Assembly (NCBI GenBank): GCA_002869855.2 | Contig: NEWQ02000014.1 | Location: forward strand, 1-60,041 | Source: Nitrospira sp. CG24D | GTDB taxonomy: Bacteria > Nitrospirota > Nitrospiria > Nitrospirales > Nitrospiraceae | Direction of reading: 5' to 3' | Length of the DNA: 60,041 nucleotides | Shown: one piece after another, positions 47,675 to 56,392 of the stretch | Numbering within the stretch: the first letter of the stretch is position 1 | Layout of the letters: each line of letters begins with the position of its first letter | Translations under genes and position numbers: made by a program | Notes under the pieces: model-generated | Told to the model about the DNA's origin: nothing | Seen by the model: the letters and a program-made list of their open reading frames with translations, nothing else | Databases searched by the model: none

Positions 47675-48949
47675 CTAACGAACTCCTGTGGTGGGGCTTG
47701 CCTTCCGGCGCTCGATGTTCGCCCCGACCGCCCGCAGTTTTTCCTCAATACGTTCATAGCCTCGATCAAGGTGATACACCCGCTGCACTTCGGTTTCACC
47801 CTCGGCGGCCAAACCGGCCAGAATGAGCCCTGCGCTGGCACGAAGGTCCGAGGCCATGACCGGCGCCCCTGTCAGCGTGGGGCGCCCCGTGACGATCAAG
47901 CGATTACCTTCGACTCGAATATCCGCGCCCATCCGCCGCAATTCTTCTACATGCATAAAGCGGCTTTCAAAGACCGTCTCTGTCACGACGCTTGTGCCTT
48001 CCGTGAGCGCCATGAGCGCGACCATCTGCGCCTGCATATCCGTCGGAAACCCTGGGAACGGTAAGGTCCGGACATCCGTCCCCTTCAGCCGGCCGTTCCG
48101 TTTGATCCGCACCGTCTGGGCCTCAACCTGAATATCCGCACCCGCTTCCCGCAACTTCATCAGGACCGCTTCAAGATGAACCGGACGGCAATGGGTAATC
48201 GTGATATCTCCATCCGTAATCGCCCCGGCAACGAGGTGTGTGCCGGCTTCAATACGATCGGGGATCACCTCATGATCGGCACCGTGCAGTTCCCGCACCC
48301 CTTCAATCGTGAGCACGTCTGTCCCGGCCCCGGTAATACGGGCACCGCGTTTGATCAGAAACTCAGCGAGATCTACGATTTCAGGCTCTTTCGCCGCATT
48401 TTCGATGACGCTCGTCCCCTCGGCGAGGGAGGCGGCCATCATCAAATTTTCCGTCCCAGTCACCGTCGTGGTGTCGCAATAGATCCGCGCCCCCTTCAAC
48501 CGCTTGGCCCTCGCGGTGATATACCCATGCTCGATGGAAATGTCAGCTCCTAATTTCGCCAAGCCCGCCAGATGGAGATTCACCGGCCGCGACCCGATCG
48601 CACAGCCGCCGGGTAACGAGACCTTCGCTTCGCCCCAACGCGCGAGCAACGGCCCCAACACCAGCACCGAAGCCCGCATGGTTTTCACCAGGTCGTACGG
48701 CGCCTCCGTGGAATGAATCACATCGGCCTTAATGACGGCGCGGTTTGCCTCGTGGGAAACTTGCGCCCCAAGAATCCCGAGGAGCTTTCCCATTGTCAGC
48801 ACATCAACGACGCGAGGGACATTCGTAATGACACATTCACCGCCACCTAAGATGGTCGAGGCCAGAATGGGAAGAGCCGAGTTCTTCGCTCCGCTGATCC
48901 GGACTTCCCCGCGCAACCGATTTCCACCCGTAATGACAATCTCATCCAT
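47675..48949 (-). CDS. murA: UDP-N-acetylglucosamine 1-carboxyvinyltransferase
   Basis: 424 residues, full length. The catalytic Cys is kept in [16 protein letters not shown], which normally means fosfomycin sensitivity. [20 protein letters not shown] at the N-terminus and [20 protein letters not shown] are also diagnostic. It makes the first committed step of peptidoglycan synthesis. It is encoded between prmC and hisG in a tightly spaced run. Confidence 0.96.
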   Translation of the reverse strand: MDEIVITGGNRLRGEVRISGAKNSALPILASTILGGGECVITNVPRVVDVLTMGKLLGILGAQVSHEANRAVIKADVIHSTEAPYDLVKTMRASVLVLGPLLARWGEAKVSLPGGCAIGSRPVNLHLAGLAKLGADISIEHGYITARAKRLKGARIYCDTTTVTGTENLMMAASLAEGTSVIENAAKEPEIVDLAEFLIKRGARITGAGTDVLTIEGVRELHGADHEVIPDRIEAGTHLVAGAITDGDITITHCRPVHLEAVLMKLREAGADIQVEAQTVRIKRNGRLKGTDVRTLPFPGFPTDMQAQMVALMALTEGTSVVTETVFESRFMHVEELRRMGADIRVEGNRLIVTGRPTLTGAPVMASDLRASAGLILAGLAAEGETEVQRVYHLDRGYERIEEKLRAVGANIERRKASPTTGVR

Positions 48950-48963
48950 CGACGTTGTGCTTC

Positions 48964-49854
48964 CTATTTGAGTCGCTGAGCCATGACGACCCGTTCAATC
49001 CCTGCCGCATCTTGGATAATCCGAAGCGCTGCATACCCGCCAATCTGTTCTGCCAACTGCCGGACTGTTGTGGCTTGGCCCGCACCCATTTCCATGACAA
49101 GCAACCCGCCTGGGACGAGAAACTCCCGGGACTCACGCAGCAAACGCTCGTGAAATTCCGTTCCCCGCTCTCCCCCGACCAATGCCATCCGTGGCTCAAA
49201 TACCCGCACCTCCGGCTCCAGACCAGCCCAATCAGACTCGGAAATGTAGGGAGGATTCGAGACAATGATGTCGACTGAGTCGGCTCCCTCTCGTTCTCGG
49301 AGCGGCGCCAAGAGATCCCCCTCCAACCATTCAATCCGGTCACGCACTCCATGCCTCATTGCGTTGACTTGTGCAACCCCCAGCGCCTCCGGAGATCGGT
49401 CGATCGCGAGGATACGCCGGCCACTTAATCGAGCGGCCAATGTGATGGCGACACAGCCAGAGCCCGTTCCCACATCAACAATAGTGGCATCAGAAAGAGT
49501 TTGGACATGGTCGACGACGTGATGAATAAGCAATTCCGTCTCAGGGCGGGGAATCAGCACGGCGGGACTGACAGAAAACTCAAGTCCGCAAAACTCTTGC
49601 GTGCCAAGCAGATATTGTAGCGGTTCGCGGGCTACACGACGCGCGACCAGGGACTCCACCTGATTCCGTGCATCAGGAGAAACCAGCCGGTCCGTCTGAC
49701 TCACCAACTGGTGGCTTCGCACCGCAAGCGCGTGCTCCAACAGCCACATCGCCTCCTGCGCCCCGTTACTCACCCCCGCTTGGACCAAAGACTGCCGGGC
49801 CCACGTAACGAGGGCACCCACCGTCCTCAGCTCTGGCATGACAAGGGCCGCCAT
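48964..49854 (-). CDS. prmC: release factor glutamine methyltransferase
   Basis: 296 residues. SAM-binding VDVGTGSGCVAITLA near residue 122 and the catalytic NPPY in IIVSNPPYISESD near residue 190. It methylates the GGQ glutamine of release factors, encoded just upstream (prfA, 6 bp away). An ATG five codons further in (49839) is an alternative start. Confidence 0.94.
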   Translation of the reverse strand: MAALVMPELRTVGALVTWARQSLVQAGVSNGAQEAMWLLEHALAVRSHQLVSQTDRLVSPDARNQVESLVARRVAREPLQYLLGTQEFCGLEFSVSPAVLIPRPETELLIHHVVDHVQTLSDATIVDVGTGSGCVAITLAARLSGRRILAIDRSPEALGVAQVNAMRHGVRDRIEWLEGDLLAPLREREGADSVDIIVSNPPYISESDWAGLEPEVRVFEPRMALVGGERGTEFHERLLRESREFLVPGGLLVMEMGAGQATTVRQLAEQIGGYAALRIIQDAAGIERVVMAQRLK

Positions 49855-49860
49855 AGTCCC

Positions 49861-50940
49861 CTACACGTTGGCTGTGTCGATCTGCTGCTGTTGCGCTTTC
49901 AACGCCTGGACAAATTCATCCAGATCGCCTTCCATCACCAATTCAAGCTTGTGCAACGTCATGCCGACCCGATGGTCGGTGACACGATTCTGAGGAAAGT
50001 TGTAGGTACGGATCTTCTCGCTCCGCTCGCCGGTCCCGACCTGGGATTTTCTATTCTGTGCGATCTCTGCGTCGTGCTTTTCCCGCTCCGCCTCAACAAT
50101 TCGCGCACGCAAGGTCCGCATGGCTTTCGTGCGATTCTTCAGTTGCGACCGTTCATCCTGGCAACTCACCACAACCCCGGTGGGGATATGGGTGATCCGC
50201 ACCGCGGATTTGGTCGTATTGACGCTCTGCCCGCCGGCGCCGGAGGAGCAGAAGGTATCGATTCGAAGATCTCCCGGATCGATCTTGACGTCGATTTCGT
50301 CGACTTCCGGCATGACCGCCACCGTCACGGTGGACGTGTGGATTCGACCGGCCGCTTCCGTCACCGGCACACGCTGCACGCGGTGCACGCCGGCTTCGTA
50401 CTTGAAATGGCTGTAGGCTCCCTTGCCCTCGATCAATGCCGTGATGTTCTTATACCCGCCTATGCCGGTTTCTGTGGCCTCGACGGTATCGACCTTGAAC
50501 CCTTTCTGCTCTGCATACTTGCTGTAGAGGCGGAAGAGTTCTCCGGCGAATAAGGCGGCTTCATCGCCACCGGTCCCGGCACGGATTTCCAACAACAGGC
50601 TCTTCTCATCCCGTGGATCTTTCGGAATCAAGAACTCCTTGGCCTGCTCTTCCATAGTCGCTTGCTGCCGCTGCAACTCATTTGTTTCATCCGCCGCCAT
50701 CTTATGCATGTCACTACCGGCTGAGGGGTCAGCGAGAATCTGCGCCGCCTCTTCAAGCTGTCGAACGTTGCCGCGGTAGGTCTCAAACATCTGGGCCGCC
50801 GGTTCCAGATCCATCCGTTCCTTACTCAGCTTGTGCAACTGACTCGGCTGGCTGACGACAGAGGGGTCCATGAGTTGATCGGTCAACTCTTGGAATCGTG
50901 ACGCCACAGATTCCCATTTTTTGAGTAGAGCGGCTTCCAT
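49861..50940 (-). CDS. prfA: peptide chain release factor 1
   Basis: 359 residues from the ATG at 50940, with AGGA upstream; the frame extends into a MITE-like element. The GGQ motif is in SSGAGGQSVNTTKSAV, the codon-recognition region contains PVT (the RF1 PxT type), and GTGERSEKIRTYNFPQNR follows. It terminates translation at UAG and UAA. The partner methylase gene prmC follows. Confidence 0.96.
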   Translation of the reverse strand: MEAALLKKWESVASRFQELTDQLMDPSVVSQPSQLHKLSKERMDLEPAAQMFETYRGNVRQLEEAAQILADPSAGSDMHKMAADETNELQRQQATMEEQAKEFLIPKDPRDEKSLLLEIRAGTGGDEAALFAGELFRLYSKYAEQKGFKVDTVEATETGIGGYKNITALIEGKGAYSHFKYEAGVHRVQRVPVTEAAGRIHTSTVTVAVMPEVDEIDVKIDPGDLRIDTFCSSGAGGQSVNTTKSAVRITHIPTGVVVSCQDERSQLKNRTKAMRTLRARIVEAEREKHDAEIAQNRKSQVGTGERSEKIRTYNFPQNRVTDHRVGMTLHKLELVMEGDLDEFVQALKAQQQQIDTANV

Positions 50941-50956
50941 CGTTCTCGTTCCTAGC

Positions 50957-51078
50957 AGGATGCTGAAAAAGTCCGCCAACGGCGTTCTTGCTTCGTTCAG
51001 ACCCTCAACGTACCCCAGATGGTACGCCTCGGTCCTTCACTCGCTGCGGCCTTGCTGGACGGCCTTTTTGAGCATCCT
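50957..51078. repeat. MITE-like inverted-repeat element, copy 2 (prfA-rpmE)
   Basis: 122 bp with near-perfect terminal inverted repeats: AGGATGCTGAAAAAG at 50957-50971 and CTTTTTGAGCATCCT at 51064-51078 (14 of 15 complementary). Internal GTACC...GGTAC segments form a further inverted repeat, so the whole can fold. A diverged relative lies at 28621-28789 on the other strand. It has no coding capacity and no obvious target duplication. Confidence 0.8.
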
Positions 51079-51096
51079 AACGTTCGATCAGGCCAT

Positions 51097-51137
51097 AAAA
51101 ACAAAGAGACCCTGCTCCAAGGCGAAGCAGGGTCTCT
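51097..51137 (-). terminator. intrinsic terminator after rpmE
   Basis: Arms AGAGACCCTGCT and AGCAGGGTCTCT (51105-51116, 51126-51137) form a 12-bp stem; on the minus strand the T run TTTGTTTTT (51105-51097) follows. It ends the rpmE transcript 20 bp after the stop. Confidence 0.88.
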
Positions 51138-51156
51138 TCTATGACACGTAGAGTGG

Positions 51157-51363
51157 CTACTTGTCCTTCTTCGCGTACTTCTTCTTAAATCGTTCGACCC
51201 GTCCTTCGGTGTCGATAATTTTTTGCGTGCCGGTAAAGAACGGATGACAGGCACCGCAAATATCGACGCTGATTTCCCCGATGGTCGTGCGCGTCTTAAA
51301 TGAGTTGCCACAGGCGCAATGGACGGTGGCTTCCCGATACATTGGATGAATACCCTTTTGCAT
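51157..51363 (-). CDS. rpmE: 50S ribosomal protein bL31
   Basis: 68 residues. It begins [19 protein letters not shown] and has the CxC and CxxC zinc pairs (CACG, CGACH), so it is the zinc-containing bL31 rather than the paralogue used when zinc is scarce. It lies between rho and the terminator. Confidence 0.96.
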   Translation of the reverse strand: MQKGIHPMYREATVHCACGNSFKTRTTIGEISVDICGACHPFFTGTQKIIDTEGRVERFKKKYAKKDK

Positions 51364-51460
51364 GACCTACGACTCCTTGCCAAACATTCGCTCAAGTTCC
51401 TGGCCCCACGCCAGGAGCGGTATACTCTATCCGAACCACAGGGGCAGAAACAAGCGTCTC

Positions 51461-52708
51461 TTACCGATTCATGGATTGCAGGAATTCCTGATTGGTTTTG
51501 GTCCCGCCGATCTTGTCCATGAGGAACTCCATCGCTTCCATCGTCCCCAATGGACTGAGGACCTTGCGCAGGATCCACATCTTGTTGAGCCGATCCTTAT
51601 CCACCAGCAACTCTTCTTTTCTGGTTCCGGACTTGCTGATATCGATCGCCGGGAAGAGGCGCTTGTCGGCCAGTCGACGATCCAGATGGACTTCCATGTT
51701 GCCGGTTCCTTTGAACTCTTCGAAGATCACGTCATCCATACGGCTGCCGGTGTCGACGAGCGCGGAGGCCATGATCGTCAAGCTCCCGCCATGTTCGATG
51801 TTGCGGGCGGCACCGAAGAACCGCTTCGGCCGCTGCAGCGCGTTTGAATCGAGACCGCCGGACAGCACCTTGCCGCTGGGCGGGGCGATGGTATTGTAGG
51901 CGCGCGCCAGACGCGTAATGCTATCCAGGAGAATCACCACGTCCTTCTTGTGCTCGACCAACCGCTTGGCCTTTTCCAGCACCATTTCAGCGACCTGAGC
52001 ATGGCGCTGCGCCGGTTCGTCGAACGTCGAGCTGATGACTTCAGCCTTGACCTGTCGTTGCCAGTCGGTGACTTCTTCCGGACGCTCGTCGATCAACAGA
52101 ACGATCAGAGTCACTTCCTTATGATTCTTGAGAATGGCCCGCGCGAGGGCCTGGAGCAACATCGTCTTACCGGTGCGAGGAGCGGCCACGATCAATCCGC
52201 GCTGGCCCTTCCCGATCGGAGTCGTTAAGTCCATGACGCGGGTACAGTACTCTTCGCGATCAAATTCCAGATTGAGTCGTTCCTCGGGATAGAGCGGAGT
52301 CAGGTTGTCAAAAAGGATCTTGTCGCGAGAGACTTCTGGATCTTCGTAATTGACCTTCTCGACTTTGAGCAGGGCAAAGTAGCGCTCGCTCTCTTTCGGG
52401 GGCCTGATCTGCCCTGAGACAGTGTCACCGGTACGCAGGTTAAACCGGCGAATTTGTGACGGCGAAATATAGATATCGTCGGGGCCTGGAAGATAATTGG
52501 AGTCCGGAGCGCGCAGAAAACCAAAGCCGTCAGGAAGGGTCTCCAAAACGCCTTCTCCATAGACCACTCCGTTCTTTTCTGTCTGGCCTTGGAGAATAGC
52601 GAAGATCAGCTCCTGCTTTCGCAGGTTAGCCGAGCCTTCGATCTTGAGGTCACGCGCCACCTCGTTCAGATCGGCGATGGATTTCTGCTTCAACTCCGCC
52701 AAATACAT
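51461..52708 (-). CDS. rho: transcription termination factor Rho
   Basis: 415 residues from the ATG at 52708 (AAGGGAGAG upstream; the frame opens eight codons earlier). The N-terminal Rho domain ([20 protein letters not shown]), the RNA-binding OSB fold with [20 protein letters not shown], Walker [12 protein letters not shown], Walker [17 protein letters not shown], and the R-loop segment [17 protein letters not shown] are all present. Rho terminates untranslated transcripts. Confidence 0.96.
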   Translation of the reverse strand: MYLAELKQKSIADLNEVARDLKIEGSANLRKQELIFAILQGQTEKNGVVYGEGVLETLPDGFGFLRAPDSNYLPGPDDIYISPSQIRRFNLRTGDTVSGQIRPPKESERYFALLKVEKVNYEDPEVSRDKILFDNLTPLYPEERLNLEFDREEYCTRVMDLTTPIGKGQRGLIVAAPRTGKTMLLQALARAILKNHKEVTLIVLLIDERPEEVTDWQRQVKAEVISSTFDEPAQRHAQVAEMVLEKAKRLVEHKKDVVILLDSITRLARAYNTIAPPSGKVLSGGLDSNALQRPKRFFGAARNIEHGGSLTIMASALVDTGSRMDDVIFEEFKGTGNMEVHLDRRLADKRLFPAIDISKSGTRKEELLVDKDRLNKMWILRKVLSPLGTMEAMEFLMDKIGGTKTNQEFLQSMNR

Positions 52709-53212
52709 GACCTCTCCCTTAGCAGCTTGCATAGCACTCCTATCGAGCCATCGGCTCTGTTGTCATGAACAAGAACTCACTAGATTGATTGACCATTCGT
52801 CGGAACAGATGTGTGTTTGTGTTTGAATCAGCGATATCGTAGTTTTTGGAGAGGACGATTCGTACGATGTCTTGGCTACGCACGTTTCTTAGTTATGAAG
52901 ATTCAGCCCCGAGTCTCCGAAACGTCTGAGAAATTGACCGTGATTAATGGCTGTTGTTGGCGTTCGCCTTCTACTTCGATACTGAACAACTCAGTGTGGT
53001 TTCGATTCGAGAAAAATTCCGGAGGTTGAAGTTACGGTGGAGAGCGATTCACATCAAATGTGAATACTATGGCGGATGATACGCACGGCTCCCTCCATTG
53101 TCAACAGAACAAAACGTTTTTCTCCCTCTTCCGGCAGTCTACCCCAAAGCACCCCCTCCCATTGAATCGGGGAAAGGGCTGTGATAGACAGCCTCAAGGA
53201 GTACCGACCACC
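52709..53212. other. intergenic region, about 500 bp, with one inverted repeat
   Basis: Between the divergent rho and DUF2203 genes. An inverted repeat, ATTCACAT-CAA-ATGTGAAT (53047-53065), could be an operator or hairpin. A short open frame at 52811-53029 shows no recognised domain and I do not call it. The ribosome site CAAGGAG serves the gene at 53213. No RNA gene was recognised. Confidence 0.4.
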
Positions 53213-53626
53213 ATGGCTGATGATCGAGATGAAGACAGTCTGGGACGAGTATTTACGCTATTCGAGGCGAATCAACTCATTCCGCAGCTCCAGACTCACC
53301 TGGAGACCGTCAAACAATTCAAGTCCGTCCTCGTCCAGACTCGCGACGAGGTCCGAAAAGCCTCAGAACAAGCCCTCTATGGGGGCGGAACTCCTGCGGG
53401 AGCCCAATACGTCGTCAGCCTGCAAACGATTAGTTCCAACCTTCACGCCATCCATGAATTGGGCGTCCACGTGAAAGATATTGATCTGGGCCTGTGCGAC
53501 TTTCCTCACGCCCGTGACGGGCGAATAGTCTATCTCTGCTGGAAGCTTGGAGAAACCGAAGTCCGTTGGTGGCATGAAGTGACACACGGCTACAAAGACC
53601 GGTGCCCCCTGGAAGACTCGGTCTAG
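53213..53626 (+). CDS. DUF2203 family protein
   Basis: 137 residues from the ATG at 53213, preceded by AAGGAG; the longer frame upstream is Pro/Arg-rich non-coding DNA. The DUF2203 pattern is FTLFEANQLIPQLQTHL, HELGVHVKDIDLGLCDFP and the aromatic LCWKLGETEVRWWHEV near the end. The function is unknown. It is followed by a YciI protein 55 bp later in the same direction. Confidence 0.88.
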   Translation: MADDRDEDSLGRVFTLFEANQLIPQLQTHLETVKQFKSVLVQTRDEVRKASEQALYGGGTPAGAQYVVSLQTISSNLHAIHELGVHVKDIDLGLCDFPHARDGRIVYLCWKLGETEVRWWHEVTHGYKDRCPLEDSV

Positions 53627-53681
53627 GCCCCCTTCATACCAACATCCGTGAGCCAGACCTACTCGCGAGGAAAGATCTACG

Positions 53682-53954
53682 ATGAAATTTGTGATTCTTG
53701 GTTACGACGGCCCCGAAGGGGAAGCGAAACGGAAAATCCATCGCCCAGCCCATCTCGCCAATCTTGAGCCATTAGCGCAACAAGGCCGCGTTATTCTTGC
53801 CGGTCCGCTCACAGACAAGGCCGGCAGTTTGATGGTACTGGAGTTCGAATCACAGGCTGAGGCCGAGCAATTCGCCTACCAGGATCCTTATATGGTGAAT
53901 GGCGTCTTTGAGCGGGTTGAAATTCACCCATTCATGCAAGTATTGCCCAAATAA
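53682..53954 (+). CDS. YciI-like protein
   Basis: 90 residues. The YciI ferredoxin-like fold is seen as KFVILGYDGPEGEAKRK, HRPAHLANLEPLAQQGRVIL, AGPLTDKAGSLMVLE and FAYQDPYMVNGVF. Members are small dehydrogenase-like or binding proteins of mostly unknown function, with a conserved His-Asp dyad in some; the His here is in HRPAHL. Confidence 0.88.
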   Translation: MKFVILGYDGPEGEAKRKIHRPAHLANLEPLAQQGRVILAGPLTDKAGSLMVLEFESQAEAEQFAYQDPYMVNGVFERVEIHPFMQVLPK

Positions 53955-53993
53955 GTTCAGTACTTCTGTACTTCTTGATATTTCGCAACCATT

Positions 53994-54038
53994 CTTCCCT
54001 GCTCCCGTCTTCCCTGCTCCCGTCTTCCCTGCTCCCGC
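53994..54038. repeat. 15-bp tandem repeat, three copies
   Basis: The unit CTTCCCTGCTCCCGT is repeated three times head to tail without a gap (last base differs in copy 3). It lies between the YciI gene and the promoter of the TPR gene, outside coding sequence. Such short tandem repeats often vary in copy number between strains. Confidence 0.85.
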
Positions 54039-54072
54039 GAAGATCCAAGTAGCAGCCCATACCTTAGGTGCA

Positions 54073-54101
54073 TTGTCCGGCCAGACATCGCGCGGTATAG
54101 T
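54073..54101 (+). promoter_or_regulatory. promoter of the TPR gene (leaderless)
   Basis: TTGTCC at 54073-54078, a 17-bp spacer and TATAGT at 54096-54101. The ATG at 54108 lies only seven bases after the -10 and no Shine-Dalgarno is present, so the transcript should start at or next to the ATG. Confidence 0.6.
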
Positions 54102-54107
54102 TGCATT

Positions 54108-55382
54108 ATGAATCGTGCGACTTTGCTGCTGCTCACACGTACTACCCTGTCGCTATTCATCCTCTTGCTCGTTTCCTCTAGTGCCACCGCAACCGAAACC
54201 TCGGTTGTGGTCGAAGGTCAATATGTTATGGCTGACGGCGACACGTTGGCTATGGCGGAAGAAAAGGTCCTGCAACGGGCCCAGCGCAAAGCCGTTGAGG
54301 AGGCCGGAATTTATCTCGAATCAACTTTCCACGATTACGAATCGGTTCGTAACGGAAAAAGCACGCAAGTCAGCTCCCTAGAGATTCGAACGCTCGCTGC
54401 GGCCATTACCAAGACGGACGTGCAGGAATCTCGGCGCAGCTTTGAGCGCGATCGACCGGTTTTTACCATTCGCATTCGAGCCGTTGTGAATTTGGATCAT
54501 CTCCAAGAAGCTGTTCGCCGATGGCGATCCGAAGAACAATTGGCCGCACATTTCAGACAGTTACAAGAGGAAAACGCCAAGCTCAAGGCACAACTCCGCG
54601 AGACCCATACGCCGCCCTCAGGCGTTCGCACACTTGTCATCGAGCCACCAGGACGCACGGGACCACAGGGACAGGCACGCCACCTTCTGGAAACAGCCCT
54701 CCACTCACACAACCTTCGCCAGAAAATCGACCTGACGTCACAAGCCGCAGCGCTGGATCCTCAGTTCGTAGATGCGTTGATTGTCAGGGGACAGACCTAT
54801 CTAAAGATGGTTTCTTTGGCCTTTTCCAACAAATCTCGACCGAGTGAATACTCTGAGTACATCGACTATGCCCGAATGGATTTTGACCGCGCCCTCCTTA
54901 TGGACGCCAGAAATCCCTGGGCACTCCTCGGCCAAGGGGATGCGCGTACGTGGCTGAATCAGCCGGAAGCGGCCGAAAGTGCTTACACGCAAGCCCTGGA
55001 AATCGATCCGTTTTTCGACATCGCCCGCCAGCGACTCATTCGCGTGACTACAACTCAGGCTCGCAAACTGACATCTACTAAACAATGGGATTCTGCGATG
55101 ACGACCCTCAATCGGATGCTCAACTCATCGGTCTCTGAGAGCTGGATCCCGTCTCAAAAAGAGGCCTACCTCCTCCGAGGCGAACTCCATCAAAAACTGA
55201 ATCAGTCTACACAAGCTATTGATGATTTGAGCGTCGTCATCGACATAGACCCTACCCACGTCCAGGCTCTTTTGATGCGCGGCAAACTCTACCGGGAACA
55301 ACTCCAAGGTCGTCTCGCCAAAGAGGACTTTGAGCAGGCCTGTATTCTCGGTGCTCCAGCCGCCTGTGAGCAGCTCCCCTGA
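54108..55382 (+). CDS. secreted TPR-repeat protein with LPP20-like domain
   Basis: 424 residues. The signal peptide ends near residue 29 (SSATA/TE). Residues 30-135 resemble the LPP20/FlgO-type domain (GQYVMADGDTLAMAEEKVLQ then AAITKTDVQESRRSFE), followed by a coiled coil near 148-165 (HFRQLQEENAKLKAQLRE). The C-terminal half (about 190-420) has TPR-like repeats: YTQALEIDPFFDIARQRLI, AIDDLSVVIDIDPTHVQALL, and GRLAKEDFEQACILGAPAAC. A periplasmic scaffold role is likely; no partner is known. Confidence 0.85.
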   Translation: MNRATLLLLTRTTLSLFILLLVSSSATATETSVVVEGQYVMADGDTLAMAEEKVLQRAQRKAVEEAGIYLESTFHDYESVRNGKSTQVSSLEIRTLAAAITKTDVQESRRSFERDRPVFTIRIRAVVNLDHLQEAVRRWRSEEQLAAHFRQLQEENAKLKAQLRETHTPPSGVRTLVIEPPGRTGPQGQARHLLETALHSHNLRQKIDLTSQAAALDPQFVDALIVRGQTYLKMVSLAFSNKSRPSEYSEYIDYARMDFDRALLMDARNPWALLGQGDARTWLNQPEAAESAYTQALEIDPFFDIARQRLIRVTTTQARKLTSTKQWDSAMTTLNRMLNSSVSESWIPSQKEAYLLRGELHQKLNQSTQAIDDLSVVIDIDPTHVQALLMRGKLYREQLQGRLAKEDFEQACILGAPAACEQLP

Positions 55383-55715
55383 CGCATCAATTAGGACACG
55401 AGAACACGGGTAACTACTACATTTTGACGCGGTGCCATTTAGATCAGAGTCTGCCATATCGTGTTTGACAAGGAAAAAGTCTGCCCCCTATAATGTCGGC
55501 CAATTTGGAGTCAAAATCACACGCCCGAGCACACAGTTGGTAGTCCCTAAAGGCCTAATCGCACTCTGCCTTTATAGCCCAAAAGCTCCGGGAGGTGGGC
55601 CTTCTGTGAGGTTGCAGAAGGTGTGGAGAAAAGCTTAGAGTGTTGACAGGATTCAAGAGTCAGAACTAAGTCGTTGCTGAGGACCTTCACCCTTTTGCCC
55701 GGAGAGTAAGGCGTA
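55383..55715. other. intergenic region with candidate promoter of the oxidoreductase operon
   Basis: About 330 bp without a convincing gene. A -35 TTGACA lies at 55643-55648, and a weak -10 (ACTAAG at 55665-55670) follows 16 bp later, about 45 bp before the first oxidoreductase gene. No hairpin with a T run was found after the TPR gene. Confidence 0.45.
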
Positions 55716-56351
55716 ATGAGTCAATACCGCGTGCTTCCAGGACCAGAACACTTTCTGCCCCCCGCTGCCGCCAGTATGGGCATTCGATTACCGAACCCGG
55801 GCGAAGCCCACATCAACGGCGTCATTGTCTCCGAAGAAAAGGCCTATGAAGAAGCTGCCAAGCAATTCTTGATGGCCAAAGTGCCGACCCTCTTCCCTGG
55901 CCCCTTGGTGCTTTGGGCTTGGAATGAAAAGGCTGCCAAGAAGGCCACGGCAATCCGCCATCTGTACAACACCCTGAAGGAATGTGTGCAGCCAGGCCAA
56001 AAGCCCATGCTGATTCCCATGCCTGACTATCGCCCCAAGTACCCCAAGATCAATCCTGAAGTTGAAATCAATCCCAACCATCCCAATCTGACGATCTGGC
56101 ACAACAAGATTGATTGCTGCATGTTCATCGGTGTGCACTGCCACCAGGCGAACCTGTCGCTCAAGATTATTCGGGGCGGGACCTCATGCTACACGATTGC
56201 GATGTGCGCTCAGGCCGGCCATGAAGACGCGATGCTCTCATTCCGTGATGCATCCGTCGAAAAAATCATGACCCTGGCAGACTGGGTGAGAAAGTTGAAA
56301 GGGACAGTCCAACCACGGCTGACGTCAGCCAAGAGCGGGGCGTCAAACTAA
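55716..56351 (+). CDS. 2-oxoacid:ferredoxin oxidoreductase, fifth (epsilon-type) subunit
   Basis: 211 residues related to the CO dehydrogenase/acetyl-CoA synthase epsilon-type (TPP middle-domain-like) family: EEKAYEEAAKQFLMAKVPTL, TIWHNKIDCCMFIGVHCHQA and YTIAMCAQAGHEDAMLSFRD. It is the extra subunit found in five-subunit pyruvate and 2-oxoglutarate:ferredoxin oxidoreductases of Hydrogenobacter and Nitrospira. Here its gene comes first, before alpha, beta, gamma and delta, all in one direction. Its exact role in the complex is unclear. Confidence 0.82.
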   Translation: MSQYRVLPGPEHFLPPAAASMGIRLPNPGEAHINGVIVSEEKAYEEAAKQFLMAKVPTLFPGPLVLWAWNEKAAKKATAIRHLYNTLKECVQPGQKPMLIPMPDYRPKYPKINPEVEINPNHPNLTIWHNKIDCCMFIGVHCHQANLSLKIIRGGTSCYTIAMCAQAGHEDAMLSFRDASVEKIMTLADWVRKLKGTVQPRLTSAKSGASN

Positions 56352-56392
56352 ACCGTTTGAAACTCCCTGTGCAGTGAAAGGAGGCTAGGTCC

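Noticed and set aside
52811..53029. 72-residue open frame in the rho-DUF2203 spacer
   Set aside because: No ribosome site and no recognised domain; composition looks random.
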